Assembly: GCF_000620785.1 (NCBI RefSeq) | Contig: NZ_JIAI01000003.1 | Span: forward strand, 372,001-436,000 | From: Actinospineispora acaciae DSM 45401 | GTDB lineage: Bacteria > Actinomycetota > Actinomycetes > Mycobacteriales > Pseudonocardiaceae | DNA length: 64,000 nt | Direction: 5' to 3' | Shown: positions 16,675 through 24,853 of the stretch, one piece after another | Numbering within the stretch: the first letter of the stretch is position 1 | Layout: the number at the start of each line of letters is the position of its first letter | Translations under genes and position numbers: made by a program | The notes under the pieces: model-generated | The model's database searches: none | The model's input: the letters and a program-made list of their open reading frames with translations, nothing else | Told to the model about the DNA's origin: nothing

Positions 16675-17796
16675 CTACCCGCCGTCACCATCGAGGTCGT
16701 CCAACGCCAGCCGATAGCCGCGTTTGACCACCGTCCGCACCAGCGCCGGCTCGCCGAGGGCGGAGCGCAGCCTGGCCATCGCCGTCTCCACCGCGTGCTC
16801 GTCGTCGCCCCCGCCGGGCAGCGCGCGCAGCAGCTCCGCCCGCGCCACCACCCGCCCTGGCCGGTGCGCGAGCGCGCGCAGCAGCGCCATCCCGGCCGGC
16901 GGCACCGCGCGCAGCGAACCGTCCACCAGCGCGGCGTGCCCGCGCACCTCCAGCACGTGCCCGGCAACCGGGAAGCTGCGCGCCAGCCGGGGCGCCTGCG
17001 CCTCCAGCTCGCGCACCATCGCGCCCAGCCGGGACCGCGCCGGTTGCACCGTCGGCACGTCCAGCTCGCTCAGCGGCGCGGCGGTCACCGGGCCCACGCA
17101 CACCGCGCACACCGGCCCGCGCAGCGCCGCCACCAGCTCGTCCCGCACGCCCCGTTCGGCCGCCCTGGCCAGCAGGCTGGTCGCGGCCGGCGCGCTGGTG
17201 AACGTCACCGCGTCCACCGAGCCGGCCAGCACCGCGTCGGTCAGCCGGTCCAGCGGGGCCAGGTCGGCCGGCGGCATCCAGCGGTACACCGGCACCTCGA
17301 CCACCTCGGCCCCGGCCGCGCGCAGCGCCGCGACCAGCTCGGCCAGCGGGTCGCCGTGCAGCTGGACGGCGATGCGCCGCCCGCTCACCCCAGCGGCGAG
17401 CAGGTGCTCCAACACCTCGGCGGACGACTCGGAGGCCGGCGACCAGGCGTCGACCAGGCCCGCCGCGCGCACCGCGCCACGCGCCTTCGGTCCCCGGCAC
17501 AGCACCGTGGCGTCGCGCAGCGCGGCCACCAGCCGCTCGCCGAGCCCCCAGCCCTCGGCCGCCTCCAGCCAGCCCCGGAACCCGATCCCGGTGGTCGCGA
17601 TCGCCACGTCCGGGGGCGACTCGACCAGGTCGCGGGTGGCGGCGGCGAGCTGGGCGTCGTCGGGCAGCGGCAGGATGCGCAGCGCGGGCGCGTGCAGCAC
17701 CGACGCGCCCCGGCGGGCCAGCAGCGCGCCCAGCTCCTCCGCGCGGCGCGCGGCCGTCACGCCCACCGTGAATCCGGCCAGCGGCGGGGCCGTCAT
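16675..17796 (-). CDS. Uroporphyrinogen-III synthase-like protein with winged-helix C-terminus
   Basis: A 373-residue two-part protein. Residues 1-255 have the HemD fold (GFTVGVTAARRAEELGALLARRG at the start, AVTFTSAPAATSLL, and CVGPVTAAPLSEL). Residues 280-373 form an OmpR-type winged helix: ALVDGSLRAVPPAGMALLRAL, GGGDDEHAVETAMARLRSAL, TVVKRGYRLAL. This is the Rv0260c arrangement found beside nirBD. The HemD part could supply siroheme for NirB or could be a sensor; the DNA-binding part suggests a regulator. The ATG overlaps the nirD stop by four bases, so it is the last gene of the nitrate operon. Confidence 0.87.
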   Translation of the reverse strand: MTAPPLAGFTVGVTAARRAEELGALLARRGASVLHAPALRILPLPDDAQLAAATRDLVESPPDVAIATTGIGFRGWLEAAEGWGLGERLVAALRDATVLCRGPKARGAVRAAGLVDAWSPASESSAEVLEHLLAAGVSGRRIAVQLHGDPLAELVAALRAAGAEVVEVPVYRWMPPADLAPLDRLTDAVLAGSVDAVTFTSAPAATSLLARAAERGVRDELVAALRGPVCAVCVGPVTAAPLSELDVPTVQPARSRLGAMVRELEAQAPRLARSFPVAGHVLEVRGHAALVDGSLRAVPPAGMALLRALAHRPGRVVARAELLRALPGGGDDEHAVETAMARLRSALGEPALVRTVVKRGYRLALDDLDGDGG

Positions 17797-18116
17797 CTCA
17801 CCTCGACCTGCACGATGCCACCGCTCAACCGTACCCGGTGCACCCCGACGCGCCGCTCGGGTTCGTCCAGGCACCTGCCGCTGACCAGGCTGAACGCCTG
17901 CTTGTGCAGCGGCGAGGCGACCACCGGCTCGCCGTCGCGATCGCCGACGAGCCCCCGGCTGAGCACCGCCACCCCGGTGCACGGGTCGACGTTGTCGATC
18001 GCGTACACGGTGTCGGTGTCCGTCCGGAACAGCGCCACCTGGCGCTCGCCGAGCAGCGCGGCCACCCCGCGCCCCGGCTGCAGCGCCGCCGCCGGGCACA
18101 CCGCCTCCCAGCTCAT
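17793..18116 (-). CDS. nirD: Nitrite reductase small subunit NirD
   Basis: A 107-residue Rieske-fold protein (VALFRTDTDTVYAIDNVDPCTG, then SPLHKQAFSLVSGRCLDEP). As usual for NirD, the C-x-H and C-x2-H ligand pairs of true Rieske proteins are absent, so it should not hold a [2Fe-2S] cluster. It assists NirB in NADH-dependent reduction of nitrite to ammonia in the cytoplasm. ATGA overlaps join it to nirB before it and the HemD-like gene after it. Confidence 0.92.
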   Translation of the reverse strand: MSWEAVCPAAALQPGRGVAALLGERQVALFRTDTDTVYAIDNVDPCTGVAVLSRGLVGDRDGEPVVASPLHKQAFSLVSGRCLDEPERRVGVHRVRLSGGIVQVEVR

Positions 18117-20611
18117 CCGGCCACCCGCAGCGTCGGCGTGCCCAGCGGCACCGGCTGGCCGCGCCGGTCGGTGAACTCGATGGTCGGGTCCGGGGTGTCG
18201 GGCGCGTTCACGAACGAGGTGAACCGCGCGAGCTTCTCCGGGTCCTCCAGCACGCCGCGCCACTCGTCGGCGTAGCCGGCCACGTGCCCGGTCATCGCCG
18301 CGTCCAGCTCGGCGCAGACGCCCAGCTTGTCGTCCATGATCACCTCTCGCAGGTGGTCGAGCCCGCCGGCGAGCGACTCGATCCAGGCGGCGGTCCGCTG
18401 CAGCCGGTCGGCGGTGCGGACGTAGAACATCAGGAACCTGTCGATGGTGCGCACCAGCGTCTCGGTGTCCAGGTCGGCGGCGAGCAGCTCGGCGTGGCGG
18501 GGGCGGAAGCCGCCGTTGCCGCCGACGTAGAGGTTCCAGCCGGCCTCGGTGGCGATCACGCCGAAGTCCTTGCCGCGCGCCTCGGCGCACTCCCGCGCGC
18601 ACCCGGACACCCCCGCCTTGACCTTGTGCGGCGCGCGCAGCCCCCGGTAGCGCAGCTCCAGCGCGATGGCCAGGCTCACCGAGTCCTGCACGCCGTAGCG
18701 GCACCAGTCGGTGCCCACGCACGACTTGACGGTGCGCAGCGCCTTGCCGTACGCGTGCCCGGACTCGAACCCGGCGTCCACCAGCCGCCGCCAGATCGCC
18801 GGCAGCTGCTCCACCCGCGCGCCGAACAGGTCGATCCGCTGCCCGCCGGTGATCTTGGTGTACAGCCCGAAGTCGCGCGCCACCTCGCCGATGACGATGA
18901 GCTTGTCCGGGGTGACCTCGCCGCCCGGAATGCGCGGTACGACGGAGTACGTACCATTTCTCTGCAGGTTCGCCAGAAAATGGTCGTTCGTATCCTGTAG
19001 CGTCGCCTGCTCGCCATCGTGGATGTGCCCGGACCCGAGCGAGGCCAGGATCGAGGCCACCGCCGGTTTGCAGACGTGACAACCGCGTCCGGTGCCATGC
19101 TTTTCAACAAGCTCTGAAAACGTCCGTATCCCGGTACTCGCCACGATCTGGAACAGCTCGGCGCGGGTGTGCGCGAAGTGCTCGCACAGCGCCTTGGACA
19201 CGGTCACGCCCTCGGCGGCGAGCAGCGAGGCGAGCGCCGGCACGCAGGAGCCGCAGCCGGTGCCGGCACGGGTGCACGCCTTGAGCGCCGCAACGTCGTG
19301 CGCCCCGCCCGCGATGGCCTCCCGCAGCGCGCCCTTGGTCACCGCGTTGCAGGAGCACACCTGCGCGGCGTCCGGCAGCGCGTCCGCGCCCACCTGCACG
19401 CCGCCCGGGGCGATCATGGCGACCGGGTCGGCCGGCAGCTTCGTGCCGACCAGCGGGCGCAGCGCGGCGTACCGGGAGGCGTCCCCGACCAGGATCCCGC
19501 CGAGCAGCGTGCCTGTTTCGGACACGACGAGCTTCTGGTACGAGCCCGCCACCGCGTCGCCGACCACGACCTCGCGCGCGTCCTCGGTGTCGCCGTGCGC
19601 GTCGCCGAAGCTGGCCACGTCCACGCCGAGCAGCTTGAGCTTGGTCGAGGTGTCCAGGTCGGAGGCGGTGACCGTGGCCCGCCCGCCGAGCAGCCGGTCG
19701 GCCACCACCTCGGCCATCGCGTACCCGGGCGCGACCAGCCCGTAGCTGCGCCCGGACACCGCCGCGCACTCGCCCACCGCGTAGATCCGCTCGTCCGAGG
19801 TGCGGCACGCGTCGTTGACCAGCACCCCGCCCCGCTCGCCGACCCGCAGCCCGGCGCGCCGCGCCAACCCGTCACACGGCCGCACGCCGGCGGAGAACAC
19901 CACCACGTCCGCGTCCAGCTCCACGCCGTCGGAGAGCCGGGTGACCAGCCGCCGGTCGTGCCCGGCCTCGATCGCCTGCACCGACACCCCGCAGCGCACC
20001 GCCACCCCGAGCTCGGAGACCAGCCGCCGCAGCAGCGCGCCGCCGCCCTCGTCGACCTGCGCGGGCATCAGCCTGGGCGCGATCTCCACCAGGTGCGGGG
20101 ACAGCCCGAGCAGCCGCAGCGCCCTGGCCGCCTCCAGCCCGAGCAGCCCACCGCCGACCACCACGCCCGCGCGCCGCCCCGGCCCGTCCCCGGCCACCGC
20201 CCGCGCGGCCGCCGCCTTGATCGCGTCTAGATCGTCGAGCGTGCGGTAGACGAAACAGCCCGGCAGGTCGTGCCCTGGCACCGGCGGCACGAACGGGTCC
20301 GAGCCGGTGGCCAGCACCAGCGCGTCGTACCCGACCCCTTCACCGTCCGCGGTCCGCACCATCCTTGTGTCCGCGTCGATGTACTCCACCCGCTGCCCCA
20401 ACCGCAGCTCGACGCCGTCCACCTCGGGCAACCGCAGCCCGCGCTCGTCCGCGCCCTCGAAGTAGCTGGACAGCGCCACCCGGTCGTACGCCGGCCGCCG
20501 CTCCGCGCCGAACACCACGATCCGCCAGCGCCCGTCGACATCGCGCCGCCGCATCGCCTCCACCAGCCGATGCCCGACCATGCCGTGCCCGACCACCACC
20601 AGCCGTCTCAC
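18113..20611 (-). CDS. nirB: Assimilatory nitrite reductase large subunit NirB
   Basis: An 832-residue NADH-nitrite reductase. Domains in order: FAD/NAD-binding (VVVGHGMVGHRLVEAM at the N-terminus, VVVGGGLLGLEAARAL mid-way), a BFD-like [2Fe-2S] segment with CSCNAVTKG and CTRAGTGCGSC, a second Cys pair in GRGCHVCKPAV, then the siroheme/4Fe-4S half with VGTDWCRYG and SGCARECAEARGKDFG. The GTG at 20611 overlaps the previous stop (GTGA); reading further upstream has no homology. Reduces nitrite to ammonia with six electrons. All cluster ligands appear present. Confidence 0.95.
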   Translation of the reverse strand: MRRLVVVGHGMVGHRLVEAMRRRDVDGRWRIVVFGAERRPAYDRVALSSYFEGADERGLRLPEVDGVELRLGQRVEYIDADTRMVRTADGEGVGYDALVLATGSDPFVPPVPGHDLPGCFVYRTLDDLDAIKAAAARAVAGDGPGRRAGVVVGGGLLGLEAARALRLLGLSPHLVEIAPRLMPAQVDEGGGALLRRLVSELGVAVRCGVSVQAIEAGHDRRLVTRLSDGVELDADVVVFSAGVRPCDGLARRAGLRVGERGGVLVNDACRTSDERIYAVGECAAVSGRSYGLVAPGYAMAEVVADRLLGGRATVTASDLDTSTKLKLLGVDVASFGDAHGDTEDAREVVVGDAVAGSYQKLVVSETGTLLGGILVGDASRYAALRPLVGTKLPADPVAMIAPGGVQVGADALPDAAQVCSCNAVTKGALREAIAGGAHDVAALKACTRAGTGCGSCVPALASLLAAEGVTVSKALCEHFAHTRAELFQIVASTGIRTFSELVEKHGTGRGCHVCKPAVASILASLGSGHIHDGEQATLQDTNDHFLANLQRNGTYSVVPRIPGGEVTPDKLIVIGEVARDFGLYTKITGGQRIDLFGARVEQLPAIWRRLVDAGFESGHAYGKALRTVKSCVGTDWCRYGVQDSVSLAIALELRYRGLRAPHKVKAGVSGCARECAEARGKDFGVIATEAGWNLYVGGNGGFRPRHAELLAADLDTETLVRTIDRFLMFYVRTADRLQRTAAWIESLAGGLDHLREVIMDDKLGVCAELDAAMTGHVAGYADEWRGVLEDPEKLARFTSFVNAPDTPDPTIEFTDRRGQPVPLGTPTLRVAG

Positions 20612-22065
20612 GAGGCCGTCCCCTCGGCCGCGGTGAGCCAGGCGTGCACGCCCGCGACCGCGTCCCGGCAGCCGCCGCACCCGGTGCTCGCCCTGGTGGC
20701 CCGCACCAGCCCGTCCAGGTCCGCCGCCCCCGCCCGGAACGCCGTCACCAGCTTGGACTTGGTCACCGTGTTGCACCGGCAGATCACCGACGCGGCCGGC
20801 AGGTGCGCGGGCGACGGCGCCGCCGCGCCCTCCGGGGGCAGCGCGCGCCCGAGTAGCAGCGCCAGCCGGTCCGACGGCGCCGGCCGCCCCGAGTCGTAGA
20901 GCTGGATCATCGACGCGGCCGCGTCCGGGGTGCCGAGCATGATCGCGCCGACCAGCCTGTCGCCGCGCAGCACCAGCTTGGCGTAACGCCCCCGCCGCGC
21001 GTCCTGCAGCCGCAGCACCTCCACGCTGCCGTCGCCGGGGTCCTCGGCCAGCCCGTCGCCCGCGGTGGCCAGGTCGATGTCGCGCGCCTTGAGCCGGGTG
21101 ACCAGCGGCGAGCCTCGGTAACGGGCGGCCGGGTCGGCACCGATGAGCAGGTCGGCGAGCACCTCGGCCTGCTCGAACCCGGGCTGCACCAGGCCGGACA
21201 CCGTGCCCGGGTGCCGCGCGCAGTCGCCGATGGCGTGCACCCGGTCGTCCGAGCTGGTCATCCGGTCGTCCACCAGCACGCCCCCGTCCACCGCGATCCC
21301 GGCCGCGGCCGCCAGCCCGTCCTCCGGCCGCACCCCGGCGGCCACCACCACCGCGTCCACCGCCAGCCGGCCGCCGTCGTCGCACTCCAGCCCCTCGCCG
21401 GGAGTCCACCTCTTGGCCAGCACGCCCAACCGCACGTCCACCCCCAGCCGGCCCAGCGCGGCGGCCAGCACCGCCCCGGCGCCGCTGTCCAACTGCCGTT
21501 CCATCAAATGCTCGACCGGGTGCAGCACGCTCACCCGCACCCCGCGCCCGACCAGCCCGCGCGCCGCCTCCAGCCCGAGCAGCCCGCCGCCGAGCACCGC
21601 CACCCGCCCACCCGGCCGGGCCAGCTCCAGGATCCGCGCGCAGTCGTCCAGGTCGCGGAACGCCGCGACCCCCTCCGCCGGCCGCCCGTCCTTCGTGACC
21701 AGCCCTTCGGTCGGCGGCATCCAGGCCCGGCTGCCGGTGGCCAGCACCAGCTCGTCATAGGGCTCGCTCGCGCCGTCGTCGCACAGAACCCGCCGCGCCG
21801 CCCTGTCGATCTCGGTGACGCGCACGCCCGTGCGCAGCTCGACGCGGTGCTCACTCGCCCAGCCCGGATCGTGCAGCCGCACCTGGTCCGCGCTCAACCC
21901 GCCGGCCAGCACGCTGGACAACAACACCCGGTTGTACGCCGCCCGCCGCTCCGCCCCGAACACCGCGACCCGAGCGCGCACCGCATCCGGATCACGGCGG
22001 CGGACCGCCTCGATGAAACGCGCGCCGACCATCCCGTTGCCGACGACGACTACCCGACGAGACAC
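20608..22065 (-). CDS. FAD/NAD oxidoreductase with C-terminal [2Fe-2S] domain, nitrate reductase electron-transfer subunit
   Basis: A 485-residue flavoprotein that resembles the first half of NirB: RRVVVVGNGMVGARFIEAV at the start, VAVLGGGLLGLEAARGL mid-way, and a BFD-type cluster at the end (CRCNTVTKSK, STGCGGCRDAV). It sits between the molybdopterin nitrate reductase and nirB and probably passes NADH electrons to nitrate reductase. The first GTG is at 22074, but a TAGCGT -10-like box overlaps it, so the GTG at 22065, seven bases after that box, is preferred as a leaderless start. The 3' end is coupled to nirB by GTGA. Confidence 0.85.
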   Translation of the reverse strand: MSRRVVVVGNGMVGARFIEAVRRRDPDAVRARVAVFGAERRAAYNRVLLSSVLAGGLSADQVRLHDPGWASEHRVELRTGVRVTEIDRAARRVLCDDGASEPYDELVLATGSRAWMPPTEGLVTKDGRPAEGVAAFRDLDDCARILELARPGGRVAVLGGGLLGLEAARGLVGRGVRVSVLHPVEHLMERQLDSGAGAVLAAALGRLGVDVRLGVLAKRWTPGEGLECDDGGRLAVDAVVVAAGVRPEDGLAAAAGIAVDGGVLVDDRMTSSDDRVHAIGDCARHPGTVSGLVQPGFEQAEVLADLLIGADPAARYRGSPLVTRLKARDIDLATAGDGLAEDPGDGSVEVLRLQDARRGRYAKLVLRGDRLVGAIMLGTPDAAASMIQLYDSGRPAPSDRLALLLGRALPPEGAAAPSPAHLPAASVICRCNTVTKSKLVTAFRAGAADLDGLVRATRASTGCGGCRDAVAGVHAWLTAAEGTAS

Positions 22066-22072
22066 GACCGCC

Positions 22073-22078
22073 ACGCTA
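22073..22078 (-). promoter_or_regulatory. TAGCGT -10 box for a leaderless start
   Basis: TAGCGT on the minus strand is seven bases before the GTG at 22065. The same hexamer with the same spacing precedes narK, the histidine kinase and the sensor-only gene. It means the electron-transfer subunit and the genes after it can have a promoter of their own. Confidence 0.45.
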
Positions 22079-22155
22079 GGAACCGCTCGTTACGACCACG
22101 GCACCCTCGATGACGACCCCGTTACGCTCCCCTCACCGCGTGACCGCCCCAAGAC

Positions 22156-24225
22156 TTACTCCGGCTCCAGGCGGACCGCGCACGCCTTGAACTCCGGCAT
22201 CCCGCTGACCGGGTCCGGCGCGGGGTTGGTCACCAGGTTCGCGGCCTGCTCGCCCGCGAAGTGGAACGGCAGGAACACGGTGTCGGCTCGTAACCCGGGC
22301 GCGCACCGCACCACCGCCCGCGCCGCGCCCCGCCGGGACACCACCCGAGCGCGCGCACCGTCGCCCAGGCCGGCCAGCCGCGCGGTGTCCGGGTGCACCT
22401 CGACGAACGACTCGGGCTCCACCGAGGCCAGCTCGGCGACCCGCCGGGTCTGGGTGCCGGACTGGTAGTGCGCGAGCACCCGGCCGGTGGTGGCCCACAG
22501 CGGGAACTCCGGGTCCGTCCGCTCCGCCGGGCCGACGTGCTCCACCGGAATGAACCGTGCCCGGCCATCGGGATGCGCGAACCGGTCGAGGAACAACCTG
22601 GGCGTGCCCGGGTGCTCGGCGGACGGGCACGGCCAGTACAGCGCCTCGCCCGCGTCCAGCCGCGCGTAGCTGATCCCGGAGTAGTCGGCCGGCCCGCCGG
22701 CCGACGCGGCCCGCAGCTCCTCGAACACCGCCTCCGGCTCGGACGGGAACGCGGACGGCGCCTCCAGCGCGGCACCGAGCGCCGAGAGGACCTCCAGATC
22801 GGTACGCACCCCCGGCGGCGGGGGCAGCGCGCGGCGGCGGCGCAGCACCCGTCCCTCCAGGTTCGTCACCGTCCCCTCCTCCTCGGCCCACTGCGTGACC
22901 GGCAGCACCACGTCGGCCATCCGGGCGGTCTCGGACACGAACGGATCCGCCACCACGAGCAGGTCCAACGCCGCCAACCGCGAGCGCACCGCCGCCGCGT
23001 CCGGCGCGGACACCACCGGGTTGGACCCGAACACCAGCAGCGCGCGCGGCCCGCCCGGCCGGCCCAGCGAACCCAGCAGCTCCACCGCGCCACACCCCGG
23101 CCCCGGCAGCGACGACGCCGGCACGCCCCACACCCCCGCCACGTGCGCACGCGCGGCCGGGTCGTCGATGCGCCGGTAGCCGGGCAGCTGGTCGGCCTTC
23201 TGCCCGTGCTCGCGGCCGCCCTGGCCGTTGCCCTGGCCGGTCAGGGTGCCGAACCCGCTGCCCGGCGTGCCCGGCATGCCCAGCGCGAGCGCCAGGTTGA
23301 TCCACGCCGTCACGGTGTCCACGCCGTGCGCGTGCTGCTCGGCCCCGCGCGCGGTGAGCAGGTAACGACGCCGCGCACCGGCGAGCATCCGTACCACCGA
23401 CCGCTGGTCGGCGGCCGCCACCCCGGTGACCCGTTCGACCCGCTCCGGCCACCAGGACGCCGCGACGCGCCACGCCTCCTCGAAACCGACCGACCGTCGG
23501 TCTAGATACACCGCGTCGGCCAGCCCCTCGGACACCGCCACGTGCAGCATGCCCAGCGCCAACGCCAGGTCCGTGCCCGGCGCCGGCCGCAGGTGCAGCC
23601 CGCCCGCCGCCACGGCCTGGCGCGCGGTGGCCGTCTCCCGGGGATCGATCACCACCTGCCGCGCCTCGCTCAGGTGGCTCACGAACGGCGGCATGGTCTC
23701 CGCCACGTTCGCCCCGACCAGCACCACCACCTCGGCCTCGTCCAGGTCGGTGACCGGGAACGGCAGCCCCCTGTCCAGCCCGAACGCCCGGGTGCCGGCG
23801 GCCGCCGCGGAGGACATGCAGAACCGCCCGTTGTAGTCCACCAGCGAGGTACCGAGCGCGACCCTGGCGAACTTGCCCAGCAGGTAGGCCTTCTCGTTCG
23901 TCAGCCCGCCCCCGCCGAACACCGCCACCGAGTCCGGCCCGTGCTCCGCGCGCAGCCGCGCCAACCGCCCCGCCACGAGCCCCAGCGCGCGGTCCCACGA
24001 CGCCGGCGAGCCGTCCACCAGCGGCGTGACCAGCCGCTCCGGGTGGCCCACCAGCTCGCCAGCCGTCCAGCCCTTCTGGCACAGCCCGCCGGCGTTCGTC
24101 GGGAACCGCCTCGGCCGCACCCTCGCGCCCGAGTCCACCGTCATCCCGCACTGCAGCGCGCAGTACGGGCAATGCGTCTCGGTCTCAGTCTCGGACTCGG
24201 TCTCGGTTCGTGCGGCCACCGGCAT
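22156..24225 (-). CDS. Molybdopterin assimilatory nitrate reductase catalytic subunit
   Basis: A 689-residue protein of the NasA/NarB group. The N-terminal 4Fe-4S motif is C19-x2-C22-x3-C26 and C49 (HCPYCALQCGM, GGLCQKGW). Then FGGGGLTNEKAYLLGKFARVALGT and YNGRFCMSSAAAAG (Cys ligand region for Mo), GTLTGQGNGQGGREHGQKADQLPGYR, and a C-terminal molybdopterin-dinucleotide domain with HYQSGTQTRR and FLPFHFAGEQAANLVTNPA. The residues before the cluster are an odd TETESETETET run. An ATG 11 codons earlier (24258) is possible, but two GAAAC half-sites lie directly before it, so the inner ATG at 24225 is used here. First gene of the nitrate operon. Confidence 0.9.
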   Translation of the reverse strand: MPVAARTETESETETETHCPYCALQCGMTVDSGARVRPRRFPTNAGGLCQKGWTAGELVGHPERLVTPLVDGSPASWDRALGLVAGRLARLRAEHGPDSVAVFGGGGLTNEKAYLLGKFARVALGTSLVDYNGRFCMSSAAAAGTRAFGLDRGLPFPVTDLDEAEVVVLVGANVAETMPPFVSHLSEARQVVIDPRETATARQAVAAGGLHLRPAPGTDLALALGMLHVAVSEGLADAVYLDRRSVGFEEAWRVAASWWPERVERVTGVAAADQRSVVRMLAGARRRYLLTARGAEQHAHGVDTVTAWINLALALGMPGTPGSGFGTLTGQGNGQGGREHGQKADQLPGYRRIDDPAARAHVAGVWGVPASSLPGPGCGAVELLGSLGRPGGPRALLVFGSNPVVSAPDAAAVRSRLAALDLLVVADPFVSETARMADVVLPVTQWAEEEGTVTNLEGRVLRRRRALPPPPGVRTDLEVLSALGAALEAPSAFPSEPEAVFEELRAASAGGPADYSGISYARLDAGEALYWPCPSAEHPGTPRLFLDRFAHPDGRARFIPVEHVGPAERTDPEFPLWATTGRVLAHYQSGTQTRRVAELASVEPESFVEVHPDTARLAGLGDGARARVVSRRGAARAVVRCAPGLRADTVFLPFHFAGEQAANLVTNPAPDPVSGMPEFKACAVRLEPE

Positions 24226-24258
24226 GCCGGAATGCTCGACGCCACCGGTTGCCGCCAT

Positions 24259-24274
24259 GTTTCCGAGCCGTTTC
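24259..24274 (-). promoter_or_regulatory. GlnR-like half-sites before the nitrate reductase
   Basis: On the minus strand GAAAC-N6-GAAAC precedes the nitrate reductase. GlnR boxes of actinomycetes are built from GTnAC and GAAAC half-sites spaced by six bases, and nitrate genes are classic GlnR targets. The first half-site is GAAAC rather than GTnAC, so this is only a partial match. Confidence 0.35.
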
Positions 24275-24310
24275 GACCACGCACGAGGACGCTCACCGCG
24301 TCCCGGTGCA

Positions 24311-24365
24311 CCGAGATCGACACCCGCGCGTCGAGCCCCCTGGACGGCGCTGGTGTCGATCTCGG
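24311..24365. terminator. Perfect 14-base inverted repeat, likely terminator or repeat element
   Basis: CCGAGATCGACACC (24311-24324) and GGTGTCGATCTCGG (24352-24365) are exact complements around a 27-base spacer. It lies 42 bases past the stop of the small membrane protein gene and before the nitrate operon promoter, so it can separate the two transcripts. The long spacer resembles dispersed hairpin elements more than a simple terminator. Confidence 0.55.
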
Positions 24366-24406
24366 CTCGGCGGCCTGGCGTGGCCGCCGGGCGGGTGGCA
24401 CCGCCC

Positions 24407-24718
24407 CTAGGCCGCCGGCTGCCGAGGCGGCAGGTACGACTCGCGCACCGGCAGCTCGACCGCCTCCCCCTCGCCGAGCCCCTCGCCGAGCCCCGCAACG
24501 ACGTCCCGCTCGCGGCCCCAGTCCCGACGCGGCCGGTCGGACATGCTCTCGAACTCACCGAGGACGTACGCCCCGCCGTCGGTCCGCACCAGCGCGCGCC
24601 GCGCGTTCGCCAGCCGCCGCTCGCGCCACCTCAGGTTCAGCTCCTCGAACCGGGCACCGGCCGGGAACCCGACCAGGAATGCGGCACAAGCGATCAACAG
24701 CGTTCCGGTCACCCCCAT
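24407..24718 (-). CDS. Small single-pass membrane protein, unknown
   Basis: A 103-residue protein. Residues 4-22 (TGTLLIACAAFLVGFPAGA) form one membrane helix, then a basic-acidic helix EELNLRWRERRLANARR and a Pro-rich C-terminus ending SYLPPRQPAA. The ATG has GGAGG nine bases upstream, which supports translation. It has no recognised family. It is divergent from the nucleotidyltransferase-like gene across 135 bases and could share its promoter region. Confidence 0.6.
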   Translation of the reverse strand: MGVTGTLLIACAAFLVGFPAGARFEELNLRWRERRLANARRALVRTDGGAYVLGEFESMSDRPRRDWGRERDVVAGLGEGLGEGEAVELPVRESYLPPRQPAA

Positions 24719-24853
24719 GACCACCGACCTCCATAAATTTCTTCCTGCAATTTCGTCCCCCACCCGTGCAGGGCATCGGTCTACCCTGGTGATCAGGGCA
24801 AATACTGGTGACCGCCGGTTGAATGCCGGGCGTTTCTCGGGGAGCATCAGGTC

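Noticed and set aside
20612..21409. N-terminal extension of NirB
   Set aside because: It overlaps the FAD subunit gene, is low complexity, and the homology begins at the GTG at 20611.
24460..24500. CTCGCCGAGCCC direct repeats
   Set aside because: Encode the GLGEGLGEGE stretch of the small membrane protein; a two-copy coding duplication only.
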